A stretch of 64,000 bases of DNA. Origin: Phenylobacterium sp. GTDB taxonomy: Bacteria; Pseudomonadota; Alphaproteobacteria; Caulobacterales; Caulobacteraceae. This document shows positions 29,273 to 39,547 of this stretch, one piece after another. The notes below the pieces were generated by a model. That model had not been told where the DNA came from. It was given only the letters and a program-made list of their open reading frames with translations, and ran no database searches. The stretch is from contig NZ_JAUYOJ010000215.1 in assembly GCF_030697925.1 (NCBI RefSeq), forward strand, positions 26,918-90,917, in the 5' to 3' direction. Every line of letters starts with the position of its first letter. Position 1 is the first letter of the stretch. A program made the position numbers and the translations under genes.

Positions 29273-30981
29273 GCGGACTGGCTGAAGTCCGCGATCCCGC
29301 GCGGCTGGGCATCCTCGCCAATCGGGTCGACGGCGTGGTGCGCAAGATGGCCAATACCCTGTTGCGCACAGGGCGCTCGGGGGTGCTCAACCGGGCGCGG
29401 GACTTCTCGTGCTGCATCGTCACCGCCGATGGACACCTCCTGTCATCGGCCGACAGCCTGCCCATCCACGTTCTCAGCGGGCCCGACCTGATGGCCGAGG
29501 CCATGGTGCGGTTCCAACCCGACCTGGCGCCCGGCGACGCGTTTCTCAACAACTCGGCCTATCATGGCTGCAGCCATCCGGCCGACCACACCCTGCTGGC
29601 GCCGGTCTTCGACGGTATGGGCCGCCACCGATATACCGTGCTGGTGAAGGCCCATCAGGCCGACATCGGCAACTCGACACCCACCACGTATTTCGCCGCC
29701 GCGCGCGATGTCTACGAGGAAGGCGCCCTGATCTTTCCGTCGGTGCAAGTGCAGCGCGATTACGAAGACATCGCCGACTTCATACGTATGTGCGAGGCGC
29801 GGATTCGCGTCCCCGAGCAGTGGCGCGGTGACTACGCGGCCATGGTCGGTTCCGCCCGGATCGGCGAGCGCGAGTTGAAGGCGCTGGGCGAAGAGATCGG
29901 TTGGGACGAGTTGGCGGCCTTCTGCGGGTCCTGGTTCGAATACAGTGAGCGCCGGATGGCCGCTGCCCTGCGGCGGCTCCCGAACGCCGTCGCTAGCCGG
30001 GTCAGCATTCACGATCCCTTCCCTGGCACCCCGTCGGACGGCGTACCCGTCCGCGTGATCGTGCGCGTACAGCCCGAGGCCGGTTCCATCGAGGTCGACC
30101 TAACCGACAATCTCGACTGCCTTCCCTGCGGCCTGAACCTCAGCGAGGCTTGCGCGCGTACGTCGGCGATGCTGGGCGTGTTCAACAGCATCGATGGCGA
30201 CGTGCCCAAGAACGCCGGCGCCTTCCGCCGAATTTCGGTGCGCTTGCGCGAGAACTGCGTGGTCGGGATCCCGCGGCATCCGCACAGCTGTTCGGCGGCG
30301 ACGACCAATCTCGCCGACCGGGTGGCCAACTGTGTCCAAGCCGCTCTGGCGGAGATCGGTGATGGGATCGGGATGGCCGAATACGGCGCGCCGATCCCAG
30401 CCACCTCGCCGGTCATCTCCGGCGTCGATCCGCGGAACGGCAAGGCCTATGTGAACCAGATGTTCCTGGGTGGCACCTCGGCGCCCGGCCGCCCCGGGGC
30501 CGACGCCTGGCTGACGGGCCTGCACGTCGGCAACGCCGGCCTTGGGTTCATCGACAGCGTTGAGCTGAGCGAGCTCTACCATCCGCTGCACGTCGCGCAC
30601 CGGCGGCTGGTGCGCGACAGTGAGGGCGCCGGCAGGTTCTGTGGCGCGCCTTCGCTCTCGGTGGAGTACGGACCGGTCGGCGGTTGGATGGACATCGCCT
30701 ATGTCTCGGACGGGAACCTCAACCCTGCCCAGGGCGTGCGCGGCGGAGGGGTCGGCGGGCCGGCGGACCAATGGATCCGCCACGCGGACGGCACGCTCGA
30801 GCGCCTGCCCCAAGCCGCCCAGGTCCGCGTCCAGCCTGGCGAATTCGTCATAGCGACCTGCAACGGCGGCGGCGGCTACGGGCCGCCGCGCGAGCGCGAC
30901 CGGCAGGCTGTTCGCCGCGACCTGGAGGCGGGCCTGCTCTCCTCCGAACGCGCGGCGGCGGTCTACGGCTTCGAGACCTGA
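29269..30981 (+). CDS. hydantoinase B/oxoprolinase family protein, HyuB-like
   Basis: MANTLLRTGRSGVLNRARDFSCCIVTADGHLLS; VRGGGVGGPADQWI; CNGGGGYGPPRERD; ATGA overlap with HyuA. Confidence 0.93.
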   Translation: MSGLAEVRDPARLGILANRVDGVVRKMANTLLRTGRSGVLNRARDFSCCIVTADGHLLSSADSLPIHVLSGPDLMAEAMVRFQPDLAPGDAFLNNSAYHGCSHPADHTLLAPVFDGMGRHRYTVLVKAHQADIGNSTPTTYFAAARDVYEEGALIFPSVQVQRDYEDIADFIRMCEARIRVPEQWRGDYAAMVGSARIGERELKALGEEIGWDELAAFCGSWFEYSERRMAAALRRLPNAVASRVSIHDPFPGTPSDGVPVRVIVRVQPEAGSIEVDLTDNLDCLPCGLNLSEACARTSAMLGVFNSIDGDVPKNAGAFRRISVRLRENCVVGIPRHPHSCSAATTNLADRVANCVQAALAEIGDGIGMAEYGAPIPATSPVISGVDPRNGKAYVNQMFLGGTSAPGRPGADAWLTGLHVGNAGLGFIDSVELSELYHPLHVAHRRLVRDSEGAGRFCGAPSLSVEYGPVGGWMDIAYVSDGNLNPAQGVRGGGVGGPADQWIRHADGTLERLPQAAQVRVQPGEFVIATCNGGGGYGPPRERDRQAVRRDLEAGLLSSERAAAVYGFET

Positions 30982-31133
30982 CGCGCGCCCACTGGACCCC
31001 GCAACGGGCTCAATCAACCCACGACAAAACGCCAGCGCGCTAAGCCCGGCACTCGCCGCCGCTTGACATACTCGAATGATAGTGAAATGCACGCAACTAT
31101 CATTCTGGTACTACAATAAATCATCGGATCGGA

Positions 31134-33458
31134 ATGAAGAGCGTCGCTAGGACGCGTCGGCGGGAGGGGTGCACAATGACAAACGGACAGAAGATAGATT
31201 TGCGGCGGGCTGGACGGCGGTCGCTCAAGACCGCGCCAATCATGGCCTCGTTGCTCGCGATGAGCTGCGTCGGCGAGGCGCGGGCCCAGGCCGGCGCAGC
31301 CGACGACACGGTCGCGGAAGTGATCGTCACAGCCCAGAAGCGCAGCCAGTCCCTGCAGGATGTTCCGATGAGCATGTCGGTCCTGGGATCCGACACGCTG
31401 GAGAAGGCGCAAGTCCAAGCATTCGAGGACTATGCCACCTTCGTACCCAACCTCTCCTTCGCCTATGGCGGCTCGACGCAGAACGACGGACGGAACGGGC
31501 GGGGCATCGCCCTGCGCGGCATCGCGGGCACAGGCACGGTCGGCGTCTACATCGACGACACGCCGGTCCCGGGCGATCTCGATCCGAAGATTTCCGACGT
31601 CGAACGCATCGAGGTCCTCAGGGGGCCGCAAGGCACCCTGTACGGCAGCGGCTCGATGGGCGGCACGGTCCGGATCATAACCCGCGCACCCGACCCGACG
31701 ACCCTCTCCGGCCACGCGGAAGCGTCGATCTCCCAGGTGCGCGAAGGCCGCGAAAACTACGACCTCAAGGCCGCCATGAACGTCCCCATCGCGGGCGACA
31801 AGGCCGCGCTGCGTGTCTCCGGCTTCTTCCAGTCCGACAGCGGCGTCTTCGACCGCATCATCGGCGTGGGGCCGGCCCAGCGGCGCGAGCGAAACATCGA
31901 CGGCCAACGGCAGTGGGGAGGACAGCTCACGCTGCTGATCCAAGCCACCGACAATCTGACCATCACGCCGCGGCTGATGCACCAGCATCAGAAGGCCGAC
32001 GGCGCGCCGTGGGCCGACATCCGTCCCGGCGAATTTGACCAGTTCCGTCTCTTTGGCCTCGAAGAGCCGCTTGAGGACCGGTGGACCCACGCCTCGGTGG
32101 CCTTCAACTACGATCTTGGCTGGGCCGAACTGATCGCCTCGACCTCGTACCTCGATCGAAACTTCAGTGAGATCGAAGACCAAAGCGACCTGATCGCCTC
32201 ACCGTTCGGCTTTGACTTCGCCTTCCCCTCGGCCTTGCGCGAGGGCCTGAACTACGACCGCTTCGTCCAGGAGGCCCGGATCGTCACGCGGCCTGGCAAG
32301 CGCTTCCAGTTCACCGGCGGGGCCTACTACTCGGATCTCAAGCGCCAGCGCCTGTTCGATGGGCCCGCCCCGGGCTTCGACGCGGCCTATTCCGCCTTCA
32401 TCGGGTTGCCAGCCGGTCAGCGAGCGTTTGGAACTGACCAGACCTTTTTCCTGGATTCCCGCGACCAGACGCGGGAGCTCGCCTTGTTCGGTGAGCTGAC
32501 CTACAACCTGACGGAGCGCCTGCGCGCCACCGCCGGGTTGCGGTACTTCGACGCCAAGCAGGACCGCAACCGGCGGGCCGATGGCATTTTCAACGGTGGG
32601 CCAACCTCCAACTCGGGGGTCACCCGAGCCGACGGCCTGAACCCCAAGGCCCGGGTGGAGTTCGACGTGAGCTCCAAGGTCCTTGTCTATGCGGTCGCTT
32701 CCAAGGGCTATCGACTGGGCGGGCTCAACGGCAAGCTGCCGACCCGCTGCGACGCCGACCTGCGGGCGCTGGGCGTCTCCAGCGCTGAACAGTACCGGCC
32801 TGACAGCCTCTGGAACTACGAGGTCGGAGCGAACGCCGCGACACAGGATAACCGCCTCACCGCGCGGGGCTCCGTGTTCCAGATCGAATGGAAGAACATT
32901 CAGCAGTCGCAGTTGCTCATCAACTGCGGCTTCGCCTTCACAGGCAACGCCGGGGCGGCGCGCAGCCGCGGCGCGGAACTGGAGGTCACGGCCCGGCCCG
33001 TCAATGGGCTCAGCCTCTCGGGGGGGCTTGGCTACACCGACGCCCAGTTCACCGAGAGCGATCCGTCGCTTACGGCCAAGGTCGGCGACCGCGTCCTGCA
33101 GATCCCAAGGTTCAACTTCACCGCCTCGGCGCAGTACGACTTCAGCCTGGGCGCCATGTTCGACGGCTTCGTTCGCGCCGACGTGTCAGGGGTGAGCAAG
33201 AGCTTCACGACGTTTGTCCAGGACCCCGGGGAACCAGGTTTCAGCGAGGCTCGGGTGCGCAGGCCCTACCAGCTGGTGAACCTGGCGGCAGGCCTGACCT
33301 ACGAGGACGCGACGTTCACCGCCTTCGTCGAGAACCTGTTCAACGAGCACGCCAACCTGTCGGACACTCGATCGATCGCCGCGGAACTGCCGGGTCGGCC
33401 CCGGTACGCAACCAACCGTCCGCGAACGGTGGGCTTCGCCGTCCGCAAGTCGTTCTAG
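31134..33458 (+). CDS. TonB-dependent receptor
   Basis: AEVIVTAQKRSQSLQDVPMSMSVLG; VLRGPQGTLYGSGSMGGTVRIITR; C-terminal VRKSF. Confidence 0.95.
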   Translation: MKSVARTRRREGCTMTNGQKIDLRRAGRRSLKTAPIMASLLAMSCVGEARAQAGAADDTVAEVIVTAQKRSQSLQDVPMSMSVLGSDTLEKAQVQAFEDYATFVPNLSFAYGGSTQNDGRNGRGIALRGIAGTGTVGVYIDDTPVPGDLDPKISDVERIEVLRGPQGTLYGSGSMGGTVRIITRAPDPTTLSGHAEASISQVREGRENYDLKAAMNVPIAGDKAALRVSGFFQSDSGVFDRIIGVGPAQRRERNIDGQRQWGGQLTLLIQATDNLTITPRLMHQHQKADGAPWADIRPGEFDQFRLFGLEEPLEDRWTHASVAFNYDLGWAELIASTSYLDRNFSEIEDQSDLIASPFGFDFAFPSALREGLNYDRFVQEARIVTRPGKRFQFTGGAYYSDLKRQRLFDGPAPGFDAAYSAFIGLPAGQRAFGTDQTFFLDSRDQTRELALFGELTYNLTERLRATAGLRYFDAKQDRNRRADGIFNGGPTSNSGVTRADGLNPKARVEFDVSSKVLVYAVASKGYRLGGLNGKLPTRCDADLRALGVSSAEQYRPDSLWNYEVGANAATQDNRLTARGSVFQIEWKNIQQSQLLINCGFAFTGNAGAARSRGAELEVTARPVNGLSLSGGLGYTDAQFTESDPSLTAKVGDRVLQIPRFNFTASAQYDFSLGAMFDGFVRADVSGVSKSFTTFVQDPGEPGFSEARVRRPYQLVNLAAGLTYEDATFTAFVENLFNEHANLSDTRSIAAELPGRPRYATNRPRTVGFAVRKSF

Positions 33459-33476
33459 GCGCGGTCGGACCTGCGG

Positions 33477-35024
33477 ATGGACGGCGGGGACTCCGGCGAG
33501 CACCGATCGAGCCCGCACGAGCACAGGAGCCCTGCCCACCCGGCGGGGCTCCTGATCCTCTCGGCGACGGAACTGTGGGAGCGGTTCAGCTACTACGGAA
33601 CCCGGGCGCTGCTGGTGCTCTACCTGGTCAAGGAGTTGGATCACGACGATCGATCCGCCCTGTTGATCTACGGCGGCTACACCTCGATCGTCTATCTGAC
33701 CGGCCTCCTGGGCGGGCTGGCCGGGGATCGCCTGATCGGCGCGCCGCGCGCGATCGTCCTCGGCGGGAGCTTGATCGTACTGGCTCACGCCGGGCTCGTC
33801 GCCAGCACGGTGATACGGCTTTCGCTTCCCGGTATGACGGCGGCTGGGGACGGCCTTTTCCTCTTGTCGCTCTCGCTCGTGGCCATCGGAACCGGTTTGC
33901 TGAAGCCCAACAGCACCGCCCTGGTCGGGCGGCTCTATGGTTCGAACGACCCCAGGCGCGACAGCGGCTTCACCCTTTTCTACGTGGGCATCAATGGCGG
34001 CGCGGTGTTGGGTCCGCTGGTCTGCGGGTTCATCGGGGAAACCTTCGGCTGGGCCTTCGGCTTCGGCGCGGCGGGCGTGGGCGTTGCGACGGGCCTCCTG
34101 CTGTTCGTCCTGCGAAGACGCGACGTGGTTCTCGCCGACATGACGCCCGTGGTCGGCCCCGCGATGACGGCGACGCTCGGCACGGCGATCTGCGCCGGGC
34201 TGACGCTACTGACCACCGGCATCTGGTTCGCGCTGAACCACCCGGCCGCCTTCGGTCAGATCATGCTGGCCGCGTCCCTGGTCCTCTCCGTGGGCGCTGT
34301 GCGCTTCCTGATCGGCTGCGGCCCATCGGAGCGCCGGGCCATGCTGCTGGTGCTGGGGCACGTCGCATTCTCCATCGTGTTCTGGGCGCTGCTGGAACAG
34401 GGCGGGGGCTCCCTGAGCCTCTTCACGGACCGGCACGTGGACCGCCAGCTGTTCGGCTTCGAGGCGCCCGCCTCCGTGTTCCAGTCGCTGGAGCCGCTGT
34501 TCGTGCTGTTGCTCGGGCCGGCTTTCAGCGCGCTCTGGCTGGTCCTGGCTCGCCGGGGCGCGAGCCCCTTCGTCTCCCGGAAATTCGCCCTTGGCCTGAT
34601 CGGCGTGGCCGCGGGATTCGCGATCATGGTCCTGGCGATCGGCGCGTTCGGAGACCACGGCCAAGTCCCCGCCATCTTCGTCGTCGCCATGTACTTCGCC
34701 TTTGCCGTCGGTGAGTGCCTGCTCGCGCCCGCAGGCCTGGCGATGGTCACGGGCTGGTCGCCGCCTCGCGCCGCCGGGGTCATGGCCGGGATCTGGTTCT
34801 TCGGCATGGCCGCGGGAGGCTATCTGGCCGCCTCGGCCAGCGCTCACGCCCCGGACCTGACGCGGGCGGACCTCGGCGCCGCGGCGTTTTCCCCGCTGTT
34901 CATGGCGCTGGGCGTCATCGGGCTCGCCGCCGGTGTCGTGCTGCTGGTCGCGGCGGGCCGACTCCAGCGCTATGCCGGAGAGATCGGCGCGACCAAGCCC
35001 CCACCCAATCGTCCAGGGCCTTAA
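33477..35024 (+). CDS. POT/PTR-family peptide MFS transporter
   Basis: LSATELWERFSYYGTRALLVLYL; GGWLADR-like region GLAGDRLIG; GTGLLKPNSTALVGRLYG; GFTLFYVGINGGAVLGPLVCG. Confidence 0.9.
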   Translation: MDGGDSGEHRSSPHEHRSPAHPAGLLILSATELWERFSYYGTRALLVLYLVKELDHDDRSALLIYGGYTSIVYLTGLLGGLAGDRLIGAPRAIVLGGSLIVLAHAGLVASTVIRLSLPGMTAAGDGLFLLSLSLVAIGTGLLKPNSTALVGRLYGSNDPRRDSGFTLFYVGINGGAVLGPLVCGFIGETFGWAFGFGAAGVGVATGLLLFVLRRRDVVLADMTPVVGPAMTATLGTAICAGLTLLTTGIWFALNHPAAFGQIMLAASLVLSVGAVRFLIGCGPSERRAMLLVLGHVAFSIVFWALLEQGGGSLSLFTDRHVDRQLFGFEAPASVFQSLEPLFVLLLGPAFSALWLVLARRGASPFVSRKFALGLIGVAAGFAIMVLAIGAFGDHGQVPAIFVVAMYFAFAVGECLLAPAGLAMVTGWSPPRAAGVMAGIWFFGMAAGGYLAASASAHAPDLTRADLGAAAFSPLFMALGVIGLAAGVVLLVAAGRLQRYAGEIGATKPPPNRPGP

Positions 35025-35122
35025 GAAGCGCCGCAACCTGCGACGACGTATCACAGCCGCCTTTTCCCTTTCTTAGCGCCGCAGGCGTGAAGCTGCCTGC
35101 TTGCGTACGGGAGACTGAGCCG

Positions 35123-36850
35123 ATGCTGAAGGCGTTGGACCGCGCCCTCCAGGAAGACCAGGATCTGCAAGATGTGATGCTCGTGCGGGCGCAGCGCCTT
35201 CGGTTCAGGCTCTTCGTATGCGCGGTGACCGCCGCCATGGTCCAATCGCTAGCAGGCTGGCAGCTGACGCTTGCCTGGCTGGTCGGCTTCTCAGCGCTGC
35301 AGGGCCTCGAATCGATCTGCTTCCCCGTGCGTCGCCTGCCGGAACAGTTGATTACCGCGGCCGGCCGACGCCTGTCGGTCGGCGCCGTGTTCCTGAGCGG
35401 CGTCGTCTTCGCTGTGTTGCCAATGGCTGCGGCCTGGAATGGCGGGCATTGGGGAATCCTCTGCGCGGCTCTCGTGATCGCAGGAGCCGCCATCAACGCC
35501 ATCCTCACCAGCGGCGCATCGCGAGTAGGACTTGCAGCAAGCGCGATCCCTCAAGGGGCCGCGATGCTGTTGCTACCGCTCGTGGCAATGCGCGCGGGCA
35601 TCGACGGGTTCGAACTGGCCGCCATCGCCTGGTCGACCGCGTACTTCATCCTCGTGGCGTTCCTCGCCGCAGAACTCTGTCGCAAGACCTTGCAGGCCGA
35701 GCAGGGGGCGCGGGCCGAGGCGCAGCGAGCCACCGAGGCCAAATCGCAGTTCATGGCCATGGTCGGGCACGAACTGCGGACACCGATCAGCGCCATCCTC
35801 GCGGGTGCGGGCAGCCTGGACAGATCCAGTTCCCCCGCCGCCGTCGAGAGCAATGCTAACCTGATCTTGAGTTCCACCACGATGATGCGGACGCTCTTGA
35901 ACGACCTCCTCGATCTCTCCAAGATCGAAGCGGGCCGCATGAGCGTCGAGGAGATTGCCTTCGACCTGCGCGGGCTGGTTCGGGAAGCCTTCGCCTTCTG
36001 GCGAACCGAAGCGCTCAGCCGCGGACTCCGGCTCCGTCCCGAAGGGATGCGGCAGACGCCGAGATGGGTCACCGGCGATCCGACCCGGTTACGGCAGATC
36101 CTCAACAACCTCATCTCGAATGCGTTGAAGTTTACGCCCAGCGGGTCCGTGACCCTGCGGGTTTCGATGTCGCCTCACCTGGCGCTGTCGGTGACGGACA
36201 CCGGCCCGGGCATGTCGCCCGAGCACGCCGCGCGACTGTTCGGCGCGTACGAGCAGCTCGGCGCTGCAACTGCGCGCAATCACGGCGGCACGGGACTGGG
36301 GCTGAACATCAGTCGCAACCTCGCCAACCTGATGGGCGGCGACCTCAGCGTGGAAACCAAGCTCGGGGAAGGCTCGACCTTCCGGCTCGATCTGCCCCTG
36401 CCGCTGGCCGAGCCCCCGCAGGATGCCGCGGCGCCGACGCTCGAGGCGATGGGCGAGGAGAGCGGCCTCTTGGTGCTGATTGCTGACGATCACGAGGTGA
36501 ACCGCACGGCGTTCGCGATGATGCTGGAAAGCACCGGCGCACAGGTTGAGGTCGCCGTAGATGGTGACGAGGCTTTGCGCATGCTTCGTCGGCACAGGTT
36601 CGACATCGCCCTTCTGGACGTGAACATGCCCGGTCTTTCGGGTATCGACGCCACGCTCCACCTCCGCGGCGAGCCCGGGCCGAACCGGCATATGCCGATC
36701 CTCGCGCTGAGCGCATCCGTCTCATCGCAGGATGTGAACGACTGCCTCGCGGCCGGCATGAACGGCTTCGTCCGAAAGCCGGTCGATGCGCGCGAATTGT
36801 TTGCCGCGATCAACCGGGCTGTGGCCGACGATCGGCGGATGGTCGCCTGA
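35123..36850 (+). CDS. hybrid sensor histidine kinase/response regulator
   Basis: H-box MAMVGHELRTPISAIL; ILNNLISNALKFTPSG; DTGPGM; GTGLGLNIS; receiver VLIADDHEVNRTAF...DIALLDVNMPGLSGI. Confidence 0.92.
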   Translation: MLKALDRALQEDQDLQDVMLVRAQRLRFRLFVCAVTAAMVQSLAGWQLTLAWLVGFSALQGLESICFPVRRLPEQLITAAGRRLSVGAVFLSGVVFAVLPMAAAWNGGHWGILCAALVIAGAAINAILTSGASRVGLAASAIPQGAAMLLLPLVAMRAGIDGFELAAIAWSTAYFILVAFLAAELCRKTLQAEQGARAEAQRATEAKSQFMAMVGHELRTPISAILAGAGSLDRSSSPAAVESNANLILSSTTMMRTLLNDLLDLSKIEAGRMSVEEIAFDLRGLVREAFAFWRTEALSRGLRLRPEGMRQTPRWVTGDPTRLRQILNNLISNALKFTPSGSVTLRVSMSPHLALSVTDTGPGMSPEHAARLFGAYEQLGAATARNHGGTGLGLNISRNLANLMGGDLSVETKLGEGSTFRLDLPLPLAEPPQDAAAPTLEAMGEESGLLVLIADDHEVNRTAFAMMLESTGAQVEVAVDGDEALRMLRRHRFDIALLDVNMPGLSGIDATLHLRGEPGPNRHMPILALSASVSSQDVNDCLAAGMNGFVRKPVDARELFAAINRAVADDRRMVA

Positions 36851-36878
36851 CGCTTCGCGCGCACGGCCGATCCAACGC

Positions 36879-38072
36879 TCAGGAGCCCGCCGCCGACGAG
36901 GCCCCAGGTCGAAGCTCTGAGGCGAGTCCATGTCTTCCCCGGGTTCGGTCGAGCCGCCGCGCGAGCGGAACGATCAGGCCCAGGCAAGCGAGGTACATCG
37001 TAGCGGCGAGGACGCCGACCCAGAGATAGCCGTTCGCCACCAGGATGAGCGAGGCGAGGAACGGCCCCAGCGCGGTGCCAAAGTTCAGCATCGCGGCTGT
37101 CAACGCCGCGGTGCGTCCCTCAGGATCCAGCCCGGCGGCGACGCCGTTGAGGTAGGGAAGGCCGAAGAACCAGGCCAGCGCGATCAGGCAGGCGCCTGCC
37201 GTGTAGAGTTCCGGAGTACGCGCCAGGACGATGATCACGGCCGCGGTGGCGGACAGGCCAAGGGCTATGACCTGCGATGCCGTCCGACTGATCCGGGACC
37301 CCAGGATCGCGGCGATCGCCGCGCCGATGAATCCCGCGATCGATGCGAGGCCCAGGGTGCCGCCGACCTCGGCGACGGACATCCCGATCGCCACGCCCAT
37401 CCGCTCTTCATAGGTCCATACCGCACCGTGCCCCGCGTAGAGGACCAAGGCGGCCGCAAGCAGCGGCGCTGCGTCGCGCAAGGGCGGACGCCGGCCGGCG
37501 CCTGCCGCCGCGTCGGTGGTCCGCGCCGGGGGCCGCGGCGCTGCAAAGGCGAACGGCAGGGTCAGCGCCGCGATGGCGGCCATCACCAGGAAGGCGGCGG
37601 CCGATCCCCACGCCTGCATGAGGTTCGGCACCGTGGTCAGGAACACGCCGGCATAGGCCAGCATGCCCATGGTGGTGATCGAATAGACGCGGTCGGGCTC
37701 CCGGTGGCCGGCGATGATGGCGCCGCTGATGGCCAGCGACGCGCCGGCCCCGGCCCCCGCGACCACCCGGCTGAGCACCAGCACCGTCGTGTCGCCGGCG
37801 AATGACGCCGCCAGATTGCCGGCGGCCGCCATCCCGAGGGCGCAGGCGCACAGGCCGCGGCGATCAAACCGTGACACAACGGCGGCGATCAGCAGGGCCG
37901 CCCCGCCGAAGGCGGTCATCTCCACCGCCGACACCATGCCGGCGGCCGACGGGGTAAGCCCATAGCTGTCGACCATCAGGCCGACCAGAAGCGGCTGCAC
38001 GATTGCGGTGCTGTTGCCGATCAACCCCAGAAGGGTGACCAGGACGAGGGCGTTCGTGTCGGACAGTCGCAT
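36879..38072 (-). CDS. MFS transporter
   Basis: Hydrophobic 12-TM-like pattern, LRLSDTNALVLVTLLGLIGNSTAIVQPLLVGLMVDSYGLTPSAAGMV. Confidence 0.88.
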   Translation of the reverse strand: MRLSDTNALVLVTLLGLIGNSTAIVQPLLVGLMVDSYGLTPSAAGMVSAVEMTAFGGAALLIAAVVSRFDRRGLCACALGMAAAGNLAASFAGDTTVLVLSRVVAGAGAGASLAISGAIIAGHREPDRVYSITTMGMLAYAGVFLTTVPNLMQAWGSAAAFLVMAAIAALTLPFAFAAPRPPARTTDAAAGAGRRPPLRDAAPLLAAALVLYAGHGAVWTYEERMGVAIGMSVAEVGGTLGLASIAGFIGAAIAAILGSRISRTASQVIALGLSATAAVIIVLARTPELYTAGACLIALAWFFGLPYLNGVAAGLDPEGRTAALTAAMLNFGTALGPFLASLILVANGYLWVGVLAATMYLACLGLIVPLARRLDRTRGRHGLASELRPGASSAAGS

Positions 38073-38096
38073 GACGACCCCCTCTCGGTTCGGTGG

Positions 38097-38549
38097 TCAG
38101 TCGGCCAGGATCTTCTCGTAACGGATGTGGCCGCGATGCACGGCGACCTGGTCGTAGAGCGCGCGCGCGGCACCATTGTCCTGATGGGTCAGCCAATGCA
38201 CGCATGAGCAGGCGCGGCCCCGCGCCCAGTCGTACGCATAGGCGATCAACGCGCGCCCGACGCCCTTGCCTCGCAGCTCGGGCGGCACGAAGAGGTCCGA
38301 CAGGTAGCAATGCGGCGCGGCCGACCAGGTCGAGCCGTGCAAGATCAGATGGACAAGCCCGACCGGCAGGTCGTCGGCTCCCACGGCGAGCGCGCAATGC
38401 AGCGGCGAGGCGGGATCATGAAACCGCGCCCAAGTGCTCGCCGTGGTGTCCTCAGGCAGGCTGACCGCGTAGAATTCTTGGTAGCCCCGCCACAGGGGCA
38501 GCCAGGCTTGATGGTCGGCGGGCGTCGCCGGACGGACCGTCACCGGCAT
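38097..38549 (-). CDS. GNAT-family N-acetyltransferase
   Basis: VRPATPADHQAWLPLWRGYQEFY; CYLSDLFVPPELRGKGVGRALIAYAYDWA. Confidence 0.92.
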   Translation of the reverse strand: MPVTVRPATPADHQAWLPLWRGYQEFYAVSLPEDTTASTWARFHDPASPLHCALAVGADDLPVGLVHLILHGSTWSAAPHCYLSDLFVPPELRGKGVGRALIAYAYDWARGRACSCVHWLTHQDNGAARALYDQVAVHRGHIRYEKILAD

Positions 38550-38583
38550 GTCGCACCCATGGAACGCCAGGACCGCCGTCCGG

Positions 38584-39204
38584 CTACGTCCAGGATTCGA
38601 ACAGGACGCCCACGCTTTCTCGGACTTTCTTTGAAAGCTGAGCCCGCGTCTTTATCAGGCCGAAATTGAATTCGACATAGTAGCTGTTGTAGACATAAAA
38701 GATGATCGCGGCGAGTTCCGGGGCCTTGAAGGCGTCTGAAATCGTTCCGTTCTTCTGGTAATACTTGACCAGCGCCGTGAGCTGCCGTCGCAATTCTGCA
38801 TCCGCATAGCGGACCACCTCGTCCGTCTCCGCGCGGCCCGTGGACGTCGCCGGCCACAGGGTCGGCTTGAGACGGATTGACTTGCTGCGCTTGTCGAGGA
38901 TGGTGACCATCAGGAGGCAGAAGGCCGTTATCCCGGCCTTCGGATCCTCGGGAGGGTCGTCGAGCAGCGTCTGGCTCTCGGAAAACAGTTCCTCCAGGTC
39001 GCGGCGAACTAGGTCCGCCAGCACCGAGGCCTTTGTCTTGAAATGCCGGAACAGCGTGGCGATGCCGATGCCCGCCTTGGTGGCGATGGCCTGCATCGTG
39101 GCCTTCTGATAGCCGACCTCGGAAAACAGCGAGAGCGCCGCATCCAGGACGGAATCCCGAACGACCATCTTCTGACGGCCTCTCAAGGTGAGCTCTACTG
39201 TCAT
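38584..39204 (-). CDS. TetR-family regulator
   Basis: RDSVLDAALSLFSEVGYQKATMQAIATKAGIGIATLFRHFKTKASVLADLV. Confidence 0.92.
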   Translation of the reverse strand: MTVELTLRGRQKMVVRDSVLDAALSLFSEVGYQKATMQAIATKAGIGIATLFRHFKTKASVLADLVRRDLEELFSESQTLLDDPPEDPKAGITAFCLLMVTILDKRSKSIRLKPTLWPATSTGRAETDEVVRYADAELRRQLTALVKYYQKNGTISDAFKAPELAAIIFYVYNSYYVEFNFGLIKTRAQLSKKVRESVGVLFESWT

Positions 39205-39547
39205 CAGGGAATCCGGCTCCTCGGCGCAACGTCGGCGGACTGGCCCGGGGGCGCAAGCCATCCCGCGATGCGCCACTCCGGCCGCCTCCGGCGCAGCGGA
39301 CTTCCGGACATCCGGGCCGCGACGCATCAAGGTTCCGAATCACTATCAGCCTAATAGCGCACCGCCAATACATCTCACGTCGGCGCCGGAGCCTGGCCGC
39401 CGCGTGTGATCCGGATACAGCCATAAAATGATAGATATTGAAAGTAAAATATCGAGTCGATATTATGACTGCTTCTAGATAGGAATTGCCGGGACGCGCG
39501 CCGCGCGCCGGCCGCACCCCGCTTGTAGCGCCGGCCATGGAGCGCAG

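Noticed and set aside
32888-34714. 608-aa plus-strand ORF
   Set aside because: Out-of-frame overlap of the TonB receptor and POT transporter; Arg/Gly-rich shadow frame.
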